Below are positions 8,173 to 17,325 of a DNA stretch of 57,936 bases, piece by piece. The number at the start of each line of letters is the position of its first letter. Positions within the stretch are counted from its first letter, which is position 1. The notes beneath the pieces are model-generated. The model did not search any database, had not been told where the DNA came from, and saw only the letters and a program-made list of their open reading frames with translations. A program made the translations under genes and the position numbers. The stretch covers positions 1 to 57,936 of the forward strand of contig JAUNTZ010000016.1 of the NCBI GenBank assembly GCA_030538425.1, in the 5' to 3' direction. The DNA comes from Paracoccus sp. (in: a-proteobacteria) (GTDB taxonomy: Bacteria > Pseudomonadota > Alphaproteobacteria > Rhodobacterales > Rhodobacteraceae).

Positions 8173-8331
8173 CCACTTCAGGGGGCAGGCGAGGCCGCCA
8201 GTTCGTGGCTGCCACGCGCCCGATCCGGCACCGCAATTTTCTCGCAACAGACAGGCGGACGCGCCGCACAATCGTCAGACTACACCCCTCGCGCAATCTG
8301 AAAGCCCACCACAAAATCGCAGGGGCCCACC

Positions 8332-8598
8332 ATGCCGCGTAGCCTCTCCACGGATCGCCCGCTTTTTCTCGAACGGGCCGCCTATCGTCGCCGCCGGTTG
8401 CGCGATGCGGCGCGGGTGCTTCCGGTTCTGGCCATGCTGGCGGTTCTCTTGCCCGTGATGTGGAGCGCGCGGGCCATGAGCTTTGCCAGCGGCGCCATCT
8501 GGTTCTTCTCGATCTGGCTGATCGTGATTGTCGCCACGGGGCTCTTGCATGGCATCTTGTCACGCGGCGCCAGATCGGAGCCGCCCGATGAGCTTTGA
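8332..8598 (+). CDS. small membrane protein preceding the SLC5-type sensor kinase
   Basis: The 88-residue protein has a basic N-terminus (LFLERAAYRRRRLRDAARV) and two hydrophobic helices (VLPVLAMLAVLLPVMW and IWFFSIWLIVIVATGLLHG). It overlaps the kinase start by 11 bases, so the two are translated together, and it may form a membrane partner of the SLC5 domain. It is reminiscent of the small subunits found before sodium:solute symporters, but I do not recognise a named family, so function is unknown. Confidence 0.7.
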   Translation: MPRSLSTDRPLFLERAAYRRRRLRDAARVLPVLAMLAVLLPVMWSARAMSFASGAIWFFSIWLIVIVATGLLHGILSRGARSEPPDEL

Positions 8599-11239
8599 CG
8601 CCCTTGTCGCCGCCTGTCTGGCCTATGTCGCGATCATGTTCGCGGTCGCCTGGGCCGCCGACCGCGCCGCCGCGCAGGGCCGCAGCGCCTGGAGCAGCTC
8701 ACCTCTGGTCTATACGCTTTCTCTGTCGGTCTATTGCACCGCCTGGACCTTTTACGGCGCGGTGGGCTATGCCGACCGCGCGGGGCTTGAATTCCTGACC
8801 ATCTATCTGGGCCCGACCATCACATTCGCGGGCGCGTGGTGGGGATTGCGCAAACTGGTGCGCGTGGCGCGGATGCACCGGGTCAGCTCGCTGGCTGACC
8901 TGATCTCGGCGCGCTTTGGCAAATCGAACCCGCTGGCGGCCATCGTCACCCTGCTTTGCGTTGTCGCGGCGATGCCCTATATTGCCCTGCAACTTCAGTC
9001 GATTGCGCTGTCCTTTGGCGCCTTTGCCTCGGACCCCTCGGCGCTGCCCTCGGGGCTGAGCCTCTGGGTCGCGGCGGGGCTTGCGCTGTTCGCGATCCTG
9101 TTCGGCACCCGCAACCTTGCCGCGGATGAGCGTCACCACGGCGTCGTCATGGCCATCGCGCTTGAGGCGGTGGTCAAGCTGGTGGCCTTTCTGGCGCTTG
9201 GCATCTGGGTGGTCTGGGGGTTGGCGGACGGGCCGTCCGACATTCTGTCCCGCATCGCGGCCATGGCCGACAGCCCTGAGGCACCCGGCTGGGTGCTTCA
9301 GCCCGACCGATGGGTGATGCTGACCTTTATCTCGGGCGCGGCGATCATCTGCCTGCCGCGCATGTTTCAGGTTCTGGTCGTCGAGGCCAAAGACGAGGAT
9401 TCGCTGCGCTCGGCCTCATGGGCCTTTCCGGCCTATCTCATGGCCATGTCGCTTTTCGTGCTGCCGATTGCGGTGGTCGGGCGGCAGATCCTTGGCGCGG
9501 GGGCGGATGCCGACCTTTATGTGCTCAGCCTGCCTTTGTCGCAGGGGCAGGGCGGGCTTGCGCTTTTAGTGTTTCTGGGCGGGTTTTCGGCGGCCACCTC
9601 AATGGTTGTGATCTGCGCGATTGCCTTGGCCACGATGATCTCGAACCACTGGATCGTGCCGGTCTGGCTTGATCTCAAGCGCCGCTCGGGCCAGTCGCTC
9701 AACAGCGACGATTTGCGCGGGCCGGTGCTGACCGCGCGGCGCGTGGCCATCGTCATCGTGCTGGCCGGGGGCGCGTCCTATCAACAAATGTCCGGCGGCG
9801 GTGAGGCTCTGGCCACGATGGGAACCGTGGCCTTTATCGGTGTCTCGCAGCTTTTGCCCGCGCTGATCGGCGGCCTTTTGTGGCGCGGTGCGACCCGGCA
9901 CGGCGCTTATGCGGGGATCATCGCGGGCGCGCTGATCTGGCTGATGGTGGTGTTTCTGCCCTCGGTCGGGCTGATCACGCCCAGCCCCGCGCCGCCCGGC
10001 ATGGACCCGATGGCATTCTGGATCTTTGTGGCTCTGGCAATCAACACGGTGCTGTTCACCACGATCTCGCTATTCTCAATCCCCGGGCCTGAGGAACGCT
10101 TGCAGGGCCTGTCCTTCGTCCACGCTTTGATGCCTGAACGGCGCGCCACGACCGAACCCGTGCGCCCCGGCAGCGCCGCCCGCGCCGAAGCTCTGCTGGC
10201 GATGTCACGGCGGATCTGGGGCGGGGATGAGGCGTTGCAGTTCTTTCGCGCCGAGGCCGAGGCGCAGGGCAAGACCGGCTTTCTGCCCGACCCGACCGCC
10301 GATTTCCTGATGCGGCTGGAACGTCGTCTGGCAGGCGCGGTCGGCACCGCAACCGCGCATACCATGGTCGCGCAGGTCGCCGGGACGCGGATGACCACGG
10401 TTGCCGATCTGATCAACGTGGCCAGTGAGGCGAGGCGGGCGCAGGACCGCGCCCATAAGCTTGAGGACGATCAGGAAGAGCTGGCCCGCACCGCCCGCCG
10501 CCTGCAAGAAGCCAACGAACATCTGACCGCGCTTTCGGTTCAGAAGGACGCCTTTCTGGGCCAGATCAGCCATGAGCTGCGCACGCCCATGACCTCTGTC
10601 CGGGCCTTTTCGGAACTGCTCATGACGCCCGATCTCGGGCCTGAGGACCGCACCCGCTTCGCGGCGATTATCCACGACGAATCAAAGCGTTTGACCCGAT
10701 TGCTCGACGATCTTCTCGACCTTTCGGTTCTGGAAAGCGGGCGCGCGCAGATAAATCTGGGGCTGACCAATGTGCATGATCTGATCAGCCGGGCCATCAC
10801 CGCCTCATCGGCGATTCGCCCCGATGCGCGTTTCAGCGTGGACCGCGACAAGCCGTCTGAACATATCGCCATCGTCACCGATTCGGATCGCCTGTTGCAG
10901 GTGCTGATCAACGTGATCTCGAACGCCCGCAAATATTGCGACGCGCCGCGGCCTGTCCTGAACATCCGCGCGCGTGAGCGAGGCGGTCAGGCGGTGATTG
11001 ATTTTGTCGATAACGGATCAGGAATTGATCCTGAAAAACAAAGGCTTATCTTTGAGAAATTCGCCCGTCTGAACGATCCCGCGCGGGCGGGCGGCGCCGG
11101 TCTTGGGCTTGCCATCTGTCGCGAGATCATGGCCGCTCTGGGCGGCTCAATCACCTATCTGCCCGGTCAGGGCGGCGCGGCGTTTCGGGTAACGGTCCCG
11201 CTGCGGCCGCCGAAAAAGCACGAAAAAGCGGCGGCATAA
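8588..11239 (+). CDS. sodium:solute symporter-STAC-histidine kinase (CbrA/CrbS-type sensor)
   Basis: The 883-residue protein starts at the ATG at 8588 (MSFDALVAACLAYVAIMFAV). Residues 1 to about 510 form a 13-helix SLC5/SSS transporter-like domain (LSLSVYCTAWTFYGAVG near the N-terminus). About 540-610 match a STAC domain (RRIWGGDEALQFFRAEAEAQ onward). A short coiled coil then leads to the DHp domain with the H-box FLGQISHELRTPMTSV and an HATPase domain with N-box INVISNARKY, G1 VDNGSGID and G2 GAGLGLAICRE. Unlike CbrA there is no PAS domain. Family members sense or transport small solutes such as acetate or amino acids and phosphorylate a separate regulator. No response regulator is adjacent. 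Confidence 0.9.
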   Translation: MSFDALVAACLAYVAIMFAVAWAADRAAAQGRSAWSSSPLVYTLSLSVYCTAWTFYGAVGYADRAGLEFLTIYLGPTITFAGAWWGLRKLVRVARMHRVSSLADLISARFGKSNPLAAIVTLLCVVAAMPYIALQLQSIALSFGAFASDPSALPSGLSLWVAAGLALFAILFGTRNLAADERHHGVVMAIALEAVVKLVAFLALGIWVVWGLADGPSDILSRIAAMADSPEAPGWVLQPDRWVMLTFISGAAIICLPRMFQVLVVEAKDEDSLRSASWAFPAYLMAMSLFVLPIAVVGRQILGAGADADLYVLSLPLSQGQGGLALLVFLGGFSAATSMVVICAIALATMISNHWIVPVWLDLKRRSGQSLNSDDLRGPVLTARRVAIVIVLAGGASYQQMSGGGEALATMGTVAFIGVSQLLPALIGGLLWRGATRHGAYAGIIAGALIWLMVVFLPSVGLITPSPAPPGMDPMAFWIFVALAINTVLFTTISLFSIPGPEERLQGLSFVHALMPERRATTEPVRPGSAARAEALLAMSRRIWGGDEALQFFRAEAEAQGKTGFLPDPTADFLMRLERRLAGAVGTATAHTMVAQVAGTRMTTVADLINVASEARRAQDRAHKLEDDQEELARTARRLQEANEHLTALSVQKDAFLGQISHELRTPMTSVRAFSELLMTPDLGPEDRTRFAAIIHDESKRLTRLLDDLLDLSVLESGRAQINLGLTNVHDLISRAITASSAIRPDARFSVDRDKPSEHIAIVTDSDRLLQVLINVISNARKYCDAPRPVLNIRARERGGQAVIDFVDNGSGIDPEKQRLIFEKFARLNDPARAGGAGLGLAICREIMAALGGSITYLPGQGGAAFRVTVPLRPPKKHEKAAA

Positions 11240-11296
11240 ACGGTTTTTCAACCAATCGCTGTCATCTTGCCTGAAACGGGGCAGCGATTCGGACCG

Positions 11297-12424
11297 ATGA
11301 CGCAGGATAGCACGACAGCAAAGACCGGGGGCGGCGGGAATTTGTTTCGCCTTGTGACCGCGCGCCGGGGTGAGACAACGGTGCGGCGGGCGGAACCGCC
11401 CCCGCCCACGCCGCGCCGTGCGGTCGCGCTTGCGGTCGGGCGCGCGGCGCAGGATCAATGCGGCATGGCGACCTATCCGGGGCGGGTCGATCTTGAGCCG
11501 CTGACCCTGACTGAGATGATCGAACGGCTGCCCGAACAGGCGCTGCTGATCGTGGTTGAGGGCGCAGAGGAGCGGCTGGGTCTGGTCGCGCTGTGCCCCT
11601 CGCTGGTGGCGGCAGTGATCGAACAGCAATCCCTGGGCCGGGTCTCACCACAGCCACCGCGCCCGCGATTCCCGACCCGCACCGATGCGGCCATCTGTGC
11701 CGAATTCGTCAACGCAGCCCTGGCCGAGATCGGCGCCGAGGGGGCGGTGACGGGCGGGCTCTCGGGGGCGGGTGGCTATCGCTACGCCAGTTTCGTCGAT
11801 GACCCCAAGCCGCTTGAGCTGATCCTTGACGATTGCGCCTATGCCGGCATGAGCCTTGAGATGACGGTCGGCAAGGGCGGCGCGCGGGTGGCGCGGCTGA
11901 TGGTTATCCTGCCCGATGAGACGCAGGACGCGCGGCGCGGCGACCATGGGCGGGTCTTGTCGGCACCGGCGGCGGAACTGCCGCAGCCTGCCTCGCTTGC
12001 TGCAGCGGTGCGCGCCGCACCGCTTGCGCTTTCGGCGGTTCTGGCGCGCCAACAAGTGACGCTTGGCCAGCTGCGCGCCTTGGCCGCCGGGGGGGAACTG
12101 CCCTTGCCGCGCCTCGCGCTTGAGGCGGTGCGCATTGAGGGCGCCGATGGCGCGTTGTTGATGCATGGAAGGCTTGGTGAGTTGGACGGCGCCCCGGCGC
12201 TTCGCCTGCGGGCCGCAAGCCGCGCGACACCGGCCAAGCCGGACAGCGAAAATCTCTTTTCGGGCCATGATGAGGGTGAGGTGGTTTTGGCCGACATCGC
12301 CGAAGCCGCGCCGGATCTGCCGCTTATGGACAGTGCGACCGAGCCGCCAATGGACGACCTGACCGCGCCCGACCCATTCCGCGATGAGGAGGCTGCTTTG
12401 CCGCTGCAAATCGCCTTTGATTGA
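11297..12424 (+). CDS. FliM/FliN-family (SpoA domain) motor-switch-like protein
   Basis: The 375-residue protein starts at the ATG at 11297; a TTG at 11267 is an alternative. The middle (about residues 130-220) resembles the FliM core (RTDAAICAEFVNAALAEIG). The later part, around SAVLARQQVTLGQLRALAAG-like sequence, matches the SpoA/FliN C-terminal fold that forms the flagellar C-ring. The tail is acidic and low-complexity. It lies 57 bases after the sensor kinase on the same strand and could be co-transcribed. No other flagellar gene is in the window, although a che operon is 26 kb away. Lateral FliM-like proteins of this sort occur in Rhodobacterales. Confidence 0.72.
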   Translation: MTQDSTTAKTGGGGNLFRLVTARRGETTVRRAEPPPPTPRRAVALAVGRAAQDQCGMATYPGRVDLEPLTLTEMIERLPEQALLIVVEGAEERLGLVALCPSLVAAVIEQQSLGRVSPQPPRPRFPTRTDAAICAEFVNAALAEIGAEGAVTGGLSGAGGYRYASFVDDPKPLELILDDCAYAGMSLEMTVGKGGARVARLMVILPDETQDARRGDHGRVLSAPAAELPQPASLAAAVRAAPLALSAVLARQQVTLGQLRALAAGGELPLPRLALEAVRIEGADGALLMHGRLGELDGAPALRLRAASRATPAKPDSENLFSGHDEGEVVLADIAEAAPDLPLMDSATEPPMDDLTAPDPFRDEEAALPLQIAFD

Positions 12425-12580
12425 TGGAAGGCTGCGGCAAATGCGGCATTTCTGCCGTGATCCGGCTATATTCTGCGCGGTGGGCCCCGGCATTGCGTGG
12501 TTCAGGCTTGAAAAACCGCTGTTTACGGCTCATGTATCGCTCGCCCGCTGATCGAGCGGGTCATCAATAATGGAGTGACC

Positions 12581-12799
12581 ATGGCCAAGGAAGAAATGCT
12601 CGAATTCCCCGGCGTCGTGAAGGAACTCCTGCCCAATGCGACGTTCAAGGTCGAGCTTGAAAATGGCCATGAGATCATCGCACATATGGCAGGCAAGATG
12701 CGCAAGAACCGCATCCGTGTTCTGGCCGGTGACAAGGTTCAGGTGGAAATGAACACCTATGACCTCACCAAGGGCAGGATCAATTACCGCTTCAAGTAA
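12581..12799 (+). CDS. infA: translation initiation factor IF-1
   Basis: The 72-residue protein has the full OB-fold sequence of IF-1 ([20 protein letters not shown] ... [19 protein letters not shown]). It binds the ribosomal A site during initiation. I use the ATG at 12581 with TGGAG upstream; a GTG two codons earlier is less likely. A terminator follows. Confidence 0.97.
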   Translation: MAKEEMLEFPGVVKELLPNATFKVELENGHEIIAHMAGKMRKNRIRVLAGDKVQVEMNTYDLTKGRINYRFK

Positions 12800-12819
12800 G
12801 CGGCGCTTGAGCTTGCGAA

Positions 12820-12856
12820 AACAAGGCGCGTCCGGCTTGGGCGCGCTTTGTTTTTA
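12820..12856 (+). terminator. rho-independent terminator of infA
   Basis: AACAAGGCGCG pairs with CGCGCTTTGTT (one G-T pair) around an 11-base loop and runs into a T tract at 12851-12855. The roughly 215 bases from here to the end of guaD show no gene. Confidence 0.88.
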
Positions 12857-13073
12857 TGGGGCGGTGTTGTTGTTGGCGGTGAGTATTTAGGCACAGAAGA
12901 AGGCAAGGGCTTGCGGCTGCGTGGCTCGGTGCGATGGCATGAGATGGGCAGGGTGCTGCGGCGTGACTGAACTTGCGGCGCGCGCTTGATCGGCAACGCG
13001 GTTAGGCTTCACCGCCCCCCTCCTGCAAGATCCGTAGCTTGACCCGAAGCGGCCGCGCCACCCGCCCATCGCC

Positions 13074-14351
13074 TCACCGCTTCATCGGCCGCCCGGCGAT
13101 ATAGGTTTGCGCGATGGCACGGTCGCAGCCCATGATTTGCAGGATGAACAGCTCTTCCTCAAGCGTTTCCGCAGCCTCGGCCCGCAGCGCCATTGCGGGG
13201 GTGGCGCGCGCGTCCAGAACCACCAGATCCGCGGCGCTGCCGGGGGTGAGCGTGCCGATCTCATCGGCGCGCCCCAGCGCAAGCGCATTGCCGCGCGTGG
13301 CCCAGTGGAAGGCGGCAAGCGGGCTGAGCTTTTGGCCGCGCAGCTGCATGATCTTGTAGCCCTCGGCCAGGGTTTGCAGCATCGAATAGCTGGTCCCGCC
13401 GCCGATATCGCTGGCAATTCCGGCAACCACACCCGCCTCGCGCAGCCCGTCCGCGTCAAACAGGCCCGAGCCCAGAAACAGGTTCGAGGTCGGGCAGAAC
13501 ACCGCGCGGCTGCCGGTCTCGGCCATGGCGGCAATCTCGCGCGGGCGCAGGTGGATCGCGTGGCCCATCAGCGCGCGCGGGCCGGTCAGCCCGTAATGCT
13601 GATAGATGTCGAAATAGTCGCGCGCCTGCGGGTAAAGCGACAAGGTATAGTCGATTTCCGCGCGATTTTCGCTCAGATGCGTCTGGATGTGGCAATCGGG
13701 ATGGGCGCCGGCGAGCGCGCCCGCCGCCTCAAGCTGAGCCGGGGTCGAGGTGATCGCAAAGCGCGGGCTGATCGCATAGCGCGCGCGGCCCTTGCCATGC
13801 CACCGCGCAATCAGCGCCGCGCTGTCGTCATAGCCCGATTGCGCGCTGTCCAGAATCGCAGCGGGCGCGTTGCGGTCCATCATCACCTTGCCTGCAATGA
13901 TGCTCATGTCACGCGCGGCGGCGGCGGTGAACAGCGCCTCGGCACTGGCCTTGTGGCTGGAACAGAAGGCTGTGGCGGTGGTCGTGCCATGCGCAATCAG
14001 CAGGTCAAGGAAGCGCCCCGCCATATCCGCCGCGTGAGCGGGATCGGCAAAGCGGGCCTCGGCGGGAAAGGTATAGTTGTTGAGCCAGTCGAGCAGCTGC
14101 GCCCCCCAGCTTGCAATGACCTGCACCTGCGGGAAATGCAGATGCGGGTCGATGAAGCCCGCCATGATCAGATGCGGGCGGTGGTCGGTCTCGGGCAGGC
14201 CCGCGCGAGCCAGATCGGCATATTCGCCGACCGCGACAATCGCCCCGGCCCGGATCACGATGGCGCCGTTTTCGATATAGCGGTGATTGTCCGCCGTCTG
14301 GGCCGGGTCGGCGTGAAAGTCCAGAATGCGGCCACGGATCAGATGTTGCAT
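13074..14351 (-). CDS. guaD: guanine deaminase
   Basis: The 425-residue amidohydrolase has the metal-binding FIDPHLHFPQ (His70, His72), an HLSEN segment, MGHAIHL and the late Asp in ASDIGGGTS. SCPTSNLFLGSG-type sequence (FCPTSNLFLGSGLFD) is characteristic of guanine deaminase. It converts guanine to xanthine plus ammonia in the cytosol, feeding the xanthine dehydrogenase encoded upstream. It overlaps xdhC by 13 bases and is the last gene of the purine operon. Confidence 0.93.
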   Translation of the reverse strand: MQHLIRGRILDFHADPAQTADNHRYIENGAIVIRAGAIVAVGEYADLARAGLPETDHRPHLIMAGFIDPHLHFPQVQVIASWGAQLLDWLNNYTFPAEARFADPAHAADMAGRFLDLLIAHGTTTATAFCSSHKASAEALFTAAAARDMSIIAGKVMMDRNAPAAILDSAQSGYDDSAALIARWHGKGRARYAISPRFAITSTPAQLEAAGALAGAHPDCHIQTHLSENRAEIDYTLSLYPQARDYFDIYQHYGLTGPRALMGHAIHLRPREIAAMAETGSRAVFCPTSNLFLGSGLFDADGLREAGVVAGIASDIGGGTSYSMLQTLAEGYKIMQLRGQKLSPLAAFHWATRGNALALGRADEIGTLTPGSAADLVVLDARATPAMALRAEAAETLEEELFILQIMGCDRAIAQTYIAGRPMKR

Positions 14352-15079
14352 GGTGATACGGTCAAGCGGGCGGCGGCAAGCCGCGTGAGGATCTCAGCCA
14401 CGGTCAGCGCGGCAATCACGCTTGGGCGTTTGTCCGCGACCGCCTTGCCGCCGATGGGGCAGATGAGCCGCAAGGGATCGAGACCCGCGGCACGGGCATG
14501 GCTGGCAAAGCGGGCGCGTTTCGTCGCGCTGCCGATCATGCCGATATAGGAGAGGTCGGGACGGCCAAGTGCCTCAATTCCCAGCAGAAAATCAAGCGCG
14601 TGATCATGGGTCAGGATCACCACCGCGGCACCCTGCGGGGCTGTGCGCAATTCGGCCTCGGGCAGGGGGGTCAGCCGGGTCTCGACGCCGGGCGCGGCCA
14701 TGGCGAGCTCGGCCTTGCGGCTGTCGATCAGCAGGCTGCGAAGCGGCAAAGGCGCAAGCGCAAGGGCCAATGCCCGCCCGACATGGCCCGCGCCAAAGAT
14801 CAGCACAGAGCCCGCGCGCGCCTCAGGCGTAGGGGGTGAACGGTCCAGCAAGAGCCAGGCCTTGCCGCCGCAACATTGCCCGATCATCGGGCCAAGCGGC
14901 ACATCCATCTGGGCCCGCGCCTCACCCCGGCGCAGCATCTGGCGGGCGCGGTCAATCGCCATATATTCGAGCTGCCCGCCGCCAATGCTGCCACTCGTGC
15001 TGTCCCGGCTCACCACCATCTCGGCCCCCGCTTCGCGCGGGACCGAGCCTTCGGTTCGGATGATGCGCACCCGGATCAT
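14339..15079 (-). CDS. xdhC: xanthine dehydrogenase accessory protein (sulfurated cofactor insertion)
   Basis: The 246-residue protein begins RTEGSVPREAGAEMVV and has the XdhC C-terminal Rossmann motif LIFGAGHVGRALALAL, then VILTHDHALDF and YIGMIGSATKRARF, all typical. XdhC binds molybdenum cofactor, secures its sulfuration and hands it to XdhB. It is shorter at the N-terminus than many homologues, which usually carry 20-30 further residues. The ATG at 15079 overlaps the xdhB stop (ATGA), which argues that the short start is genuine. Confidence 0.92.
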   Translation of the reverse strand: MIRVRIIRTEGSVPREAGAEMVVSRDSTSGSIGGGQLEYMAIDRARQMLRRGEARAQMDVPLGPMIGQCCGGKAWLLLDRSPPTPEARAGSVLIFGAGHVGRALALALAPLPLRSLLIDSRKAELAMAAPGVETRLTPLPEAELRTAPQGAAVVILTHDHALDFLLGIEALGRPDLSYIGMIGSATKRARFASHARAAGLDPLRLICPIGGKAVADKRPSVIAALTVAEILTRLAAARLTVSPCNI

Positions 15080-17325
15080 GCGCGCAGCCCTTCAATCGCC
15101 ATCAGCACGCGTTCGGGCGTGGCCGGGGCGTCAAGGCGCGGATGGCGCCCGTCGCCGAAGGAGGCGACCGCCATATTCAGCGCCTCGAACACGGAAATGC
15201 CCAGCATGAAGGGCGGCTCACCCACCGCTTTTGACCGCTTGATGCTGCGTTCCGCACATTCCGACCAATCGGCCAGGGTCACGTTGAAAATGCGGGGGCG
15301 GTCAGAGGCCAGCGGGATCTTGTAGGTCGAGGGCGCATGGGTGCGCAGCCGTCCCTCGTCATCCCAGAACAGCTCCTCCGAGGTGAGCCAGCCCGCGCCC
15401 TGCACGAAGGCCCCCTCAATCTGACCAAGATCAATCGCCTTGTTCAGCGAGCGGCCCACATCGTGCAGGATATCGGCCCGCTCGATCACATATTCGCCGG
15501 TCAGCGTGTCGACCGAGACCTCGGAACAGGCCGCGCCATAAGCGAAATAATAGAACGGCCTGCCGCGTCCCGTCGCGCGGTCCCAGTGGATTTTCGGCGT
15601 TTTGTAAAAACCCGCCGCCGAAAGCTGGATGCGGGCGGCATAGGCATCCGCGATGACCTGCGCGAAGGCCTCGCTGCGGGTGCCCGCGCTGATCTGCCCG
15701 CCTTCGAAACAGATCGGCTGATCGGTGTCCCAAAGCTGCGCGACAAAATCCGAGATCCGCGCCTTGATCTGTTCGCAGGCATCAAGCGCGGCCATGGCGT
15801 TCAGATCGGTGCCCGAAGAGGCCGCCGTGGCCGAGGTGTTGGGCACCTTGTCGGTCGCGGTGGCGGTGATCCGCACACGGTCCAGCGGCAGCCCGAACGC
15901 GTCCGCCACCACCTGCGCGACCTTGATATTCAGGCCCTGACCCATCTCGGTCCCGCCATGGTTCAACAGGACCGAGCCGTCAGTATAGACATGGACAAGC
16001 GCGCCCGCCTGATTGAAATGCGTCGCGGTGAAGCTGATGCCGAACTTGACCGGGGTCAGCGCGATGCCGCGACGGATCACGCCGCCTTGCGCGTTATGGG
16101 CGATGACGGCGCGGCGGCGGGCCTGATAATCGGCGCTTGCCTCAAGCTCATCCAGAATGCGCGGCAGGATCTGGTCCTCGATCACTTGGTGATAGGGCGT
16201 GAGCTGGCCGTTCTGGTAAAGGTTGCGGCGGCGCACCTCCAGCGGATCGAGACCAAGCGCGCAGGCGATTTCCTCTATCATGCGCTCGGCCACGATCACG
16301 CCCTGCGGCCCGCCAAAGCCCCGGAATGCCGTGTTCGACACCGTATTCGTGCGCAAAGGGTGCGAGGAAAGCCGCACCGCCGGGTAGTAATAGGCGTTGT
16401 CGGCATGAAACAGCGCGCGGTCACAGACCGGCCCCGAAAGGTCGGCGGAAAAGCCGCAACGCGCATACCAATCGCCCTCGACGGCCAGAATCCGCCCCTC
16501 ATCATCGAAGCCGCAGGTGTAATCGACGATGAAGTCATGGCGCTTGCCGGTGGCGGTCATATCGTCGTCGCGGTCGGGCCGGATCTTGACCGGACGCCCC
16601 AGCCGCCGCGCCGCGATGGCGGCAATCGCGGCGAACAGGTTCATCTGCGTTTCCTTGCCGCCAAAGCCGCCGCCCATCCGCCGCACCTTGACCGTGACCG
16701 CATGGTCGGGCACGCCAAGCGCATGGGCGACCATATGCTGAACCTCGCTGGGATGCTGGGTCGAGACATGCAGAACCATGTCGTCATCCTCACCCGGGAT
16801 TGCCATGGCAATCTGGCCTTCGAGGTAAAAGTGATCTTGCCCGCCGATGGCCATGCGGCCCTTGATGCGGTGGGGCGCGCGGGGCAGGGCATCGCCCGGC
16901 TCGCCGCGTTTGAGGGTCAGCGGTTTGGCAACCAGCTCGCCGCCCGGCTCAGGGCGCAGCCGCAGGGGAAGGGGCTCATGTTCGATTTTCGCGCACAGCG
17001 CCGCGCGCCGCGCCTGATCGCGGGTCTCAGCCAGAACGGCGAAAACCGGCTGACCCCAGAACTGCACAAGCCCCGGCGCAAGGATCGGATCATCGCCCAA
17101 CCCGTGGGGCGAGACATCGTTATGCGCCAGATCATCGGCACTCAGCACCGCAATCACGCCGGGCGCGCCGCGCACCGCGTCCAGATCCAGCCGCGTGATC
17201 CGGCCATGGGCAAATTGCGACAGGGCAAGGCAGGCATGGACCAGACCGGGCGGCTCAGGCAGATCGTCGGTATAGGGCGCGCTGCCGGTGACGTGTTTAT
17301 GCGCGGAATCATGTGGGATGGTCAT
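15076..17325 (-). CDS. xdhB: xanthine dehydrogenase molybdopterin-binding subunit
   Basis: The 749-residue subunit starts at the ATG at 17325 (MTIPHDSAHKHVTGSAPYTD), which overlaps the xdhA stop by 4 bases. It carries molybdenum-enzyme signatures: RRMGGGFGGKETQ, FRGFGGPQGV, MGQGLNIKVAQV and the late GEPPFMLG with the active-site-region Glu. It forms the heterotetramer with XdhA that oxidises hypoxanthine and xanthine to urate using NAD+. The length matches the Rhodobacter capsulatus subunit (about 777 residues). Confidence 0.95.
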   Translation of the reverse strand: MTIPHDSAHKHVTGSAPYTDDLPEPPGLVHACLALSQFAHGRITRLDLDAVRGAPGVIAVLSADDLAHNDVSPHGLGDDPILAPGLVQFWGQPVFAVLAETRDQARRAALCAKIEHEPLPLRLRPEPGGELVAKPLTLKRGEPGDALPRAPHRIKGRMAIGGQDHFYLEGQIAMAIPGEDDDMVLHVSTQHPSEVQHMVAHALGVPDHAVTVKVRRMGGGFGGKETQMNLFAAIAAIAARRLGRPVKIRPDRDDDMTATGKRHDFIVDYTCGFDDEGRILAVEGDWYARCGFSADLSGPVCDRALFHADNAYYYPAVRLSSHPLRTNTVSNTAFRGFGGPQGVIVAERMIEEIACALGLDPLEVRRRNLYQNGQLTPYHQVIEDQILPRILDELEASADYQARRRAVIAHNAQGGVIRRGIALTPVKFGISFTATHFNQAGALVHVYTDGSVLLNHGGTEMGQGLNIKVAQVVADAFGLPLDRVRITATATDKVPNTSATAASSGTDLNAMAALDACEQIKARISDFVAQLWDTDQPICFEGGQISAGTRSEAFAQVIADAYAARIQLSAAGFYKTPKIHWDRATGRGRPFYYFAYGAACSEVSVDTLTGEYVIERADILHDVGRSLNKAIDLGQIEGAFVQGAGWLTSEELFWDDEGRLRTHAPSTYKIPLASDRPRIFNVTLADWSECAERSIKRSKAVGEPPFMLGISVFEALNMAVASFGDGRHPRLDAPATPERVLMAIEGLRA

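Larger units (their letters stand above)
7806..8331. other. 526-bp intergenic region with degenerate repeats and no convincing gene
   Basis: This stretch separates two divergent genes. On the plus strand a 139-codon frame (7923-8342) with a GGGGGAGG sequence in front runs into the next gene. Its product is Arg/Gly/Ala-rich and resembles nothing I know. On the minus strand the frame of the spermidine-synthase-like gene is open throughout. Both look like GC-rich non-coding sequence. A possible promoter (7868-7897) and a 117-bp degenerate duplication (7942-8172) are listed separately. Confidence 0.6.
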
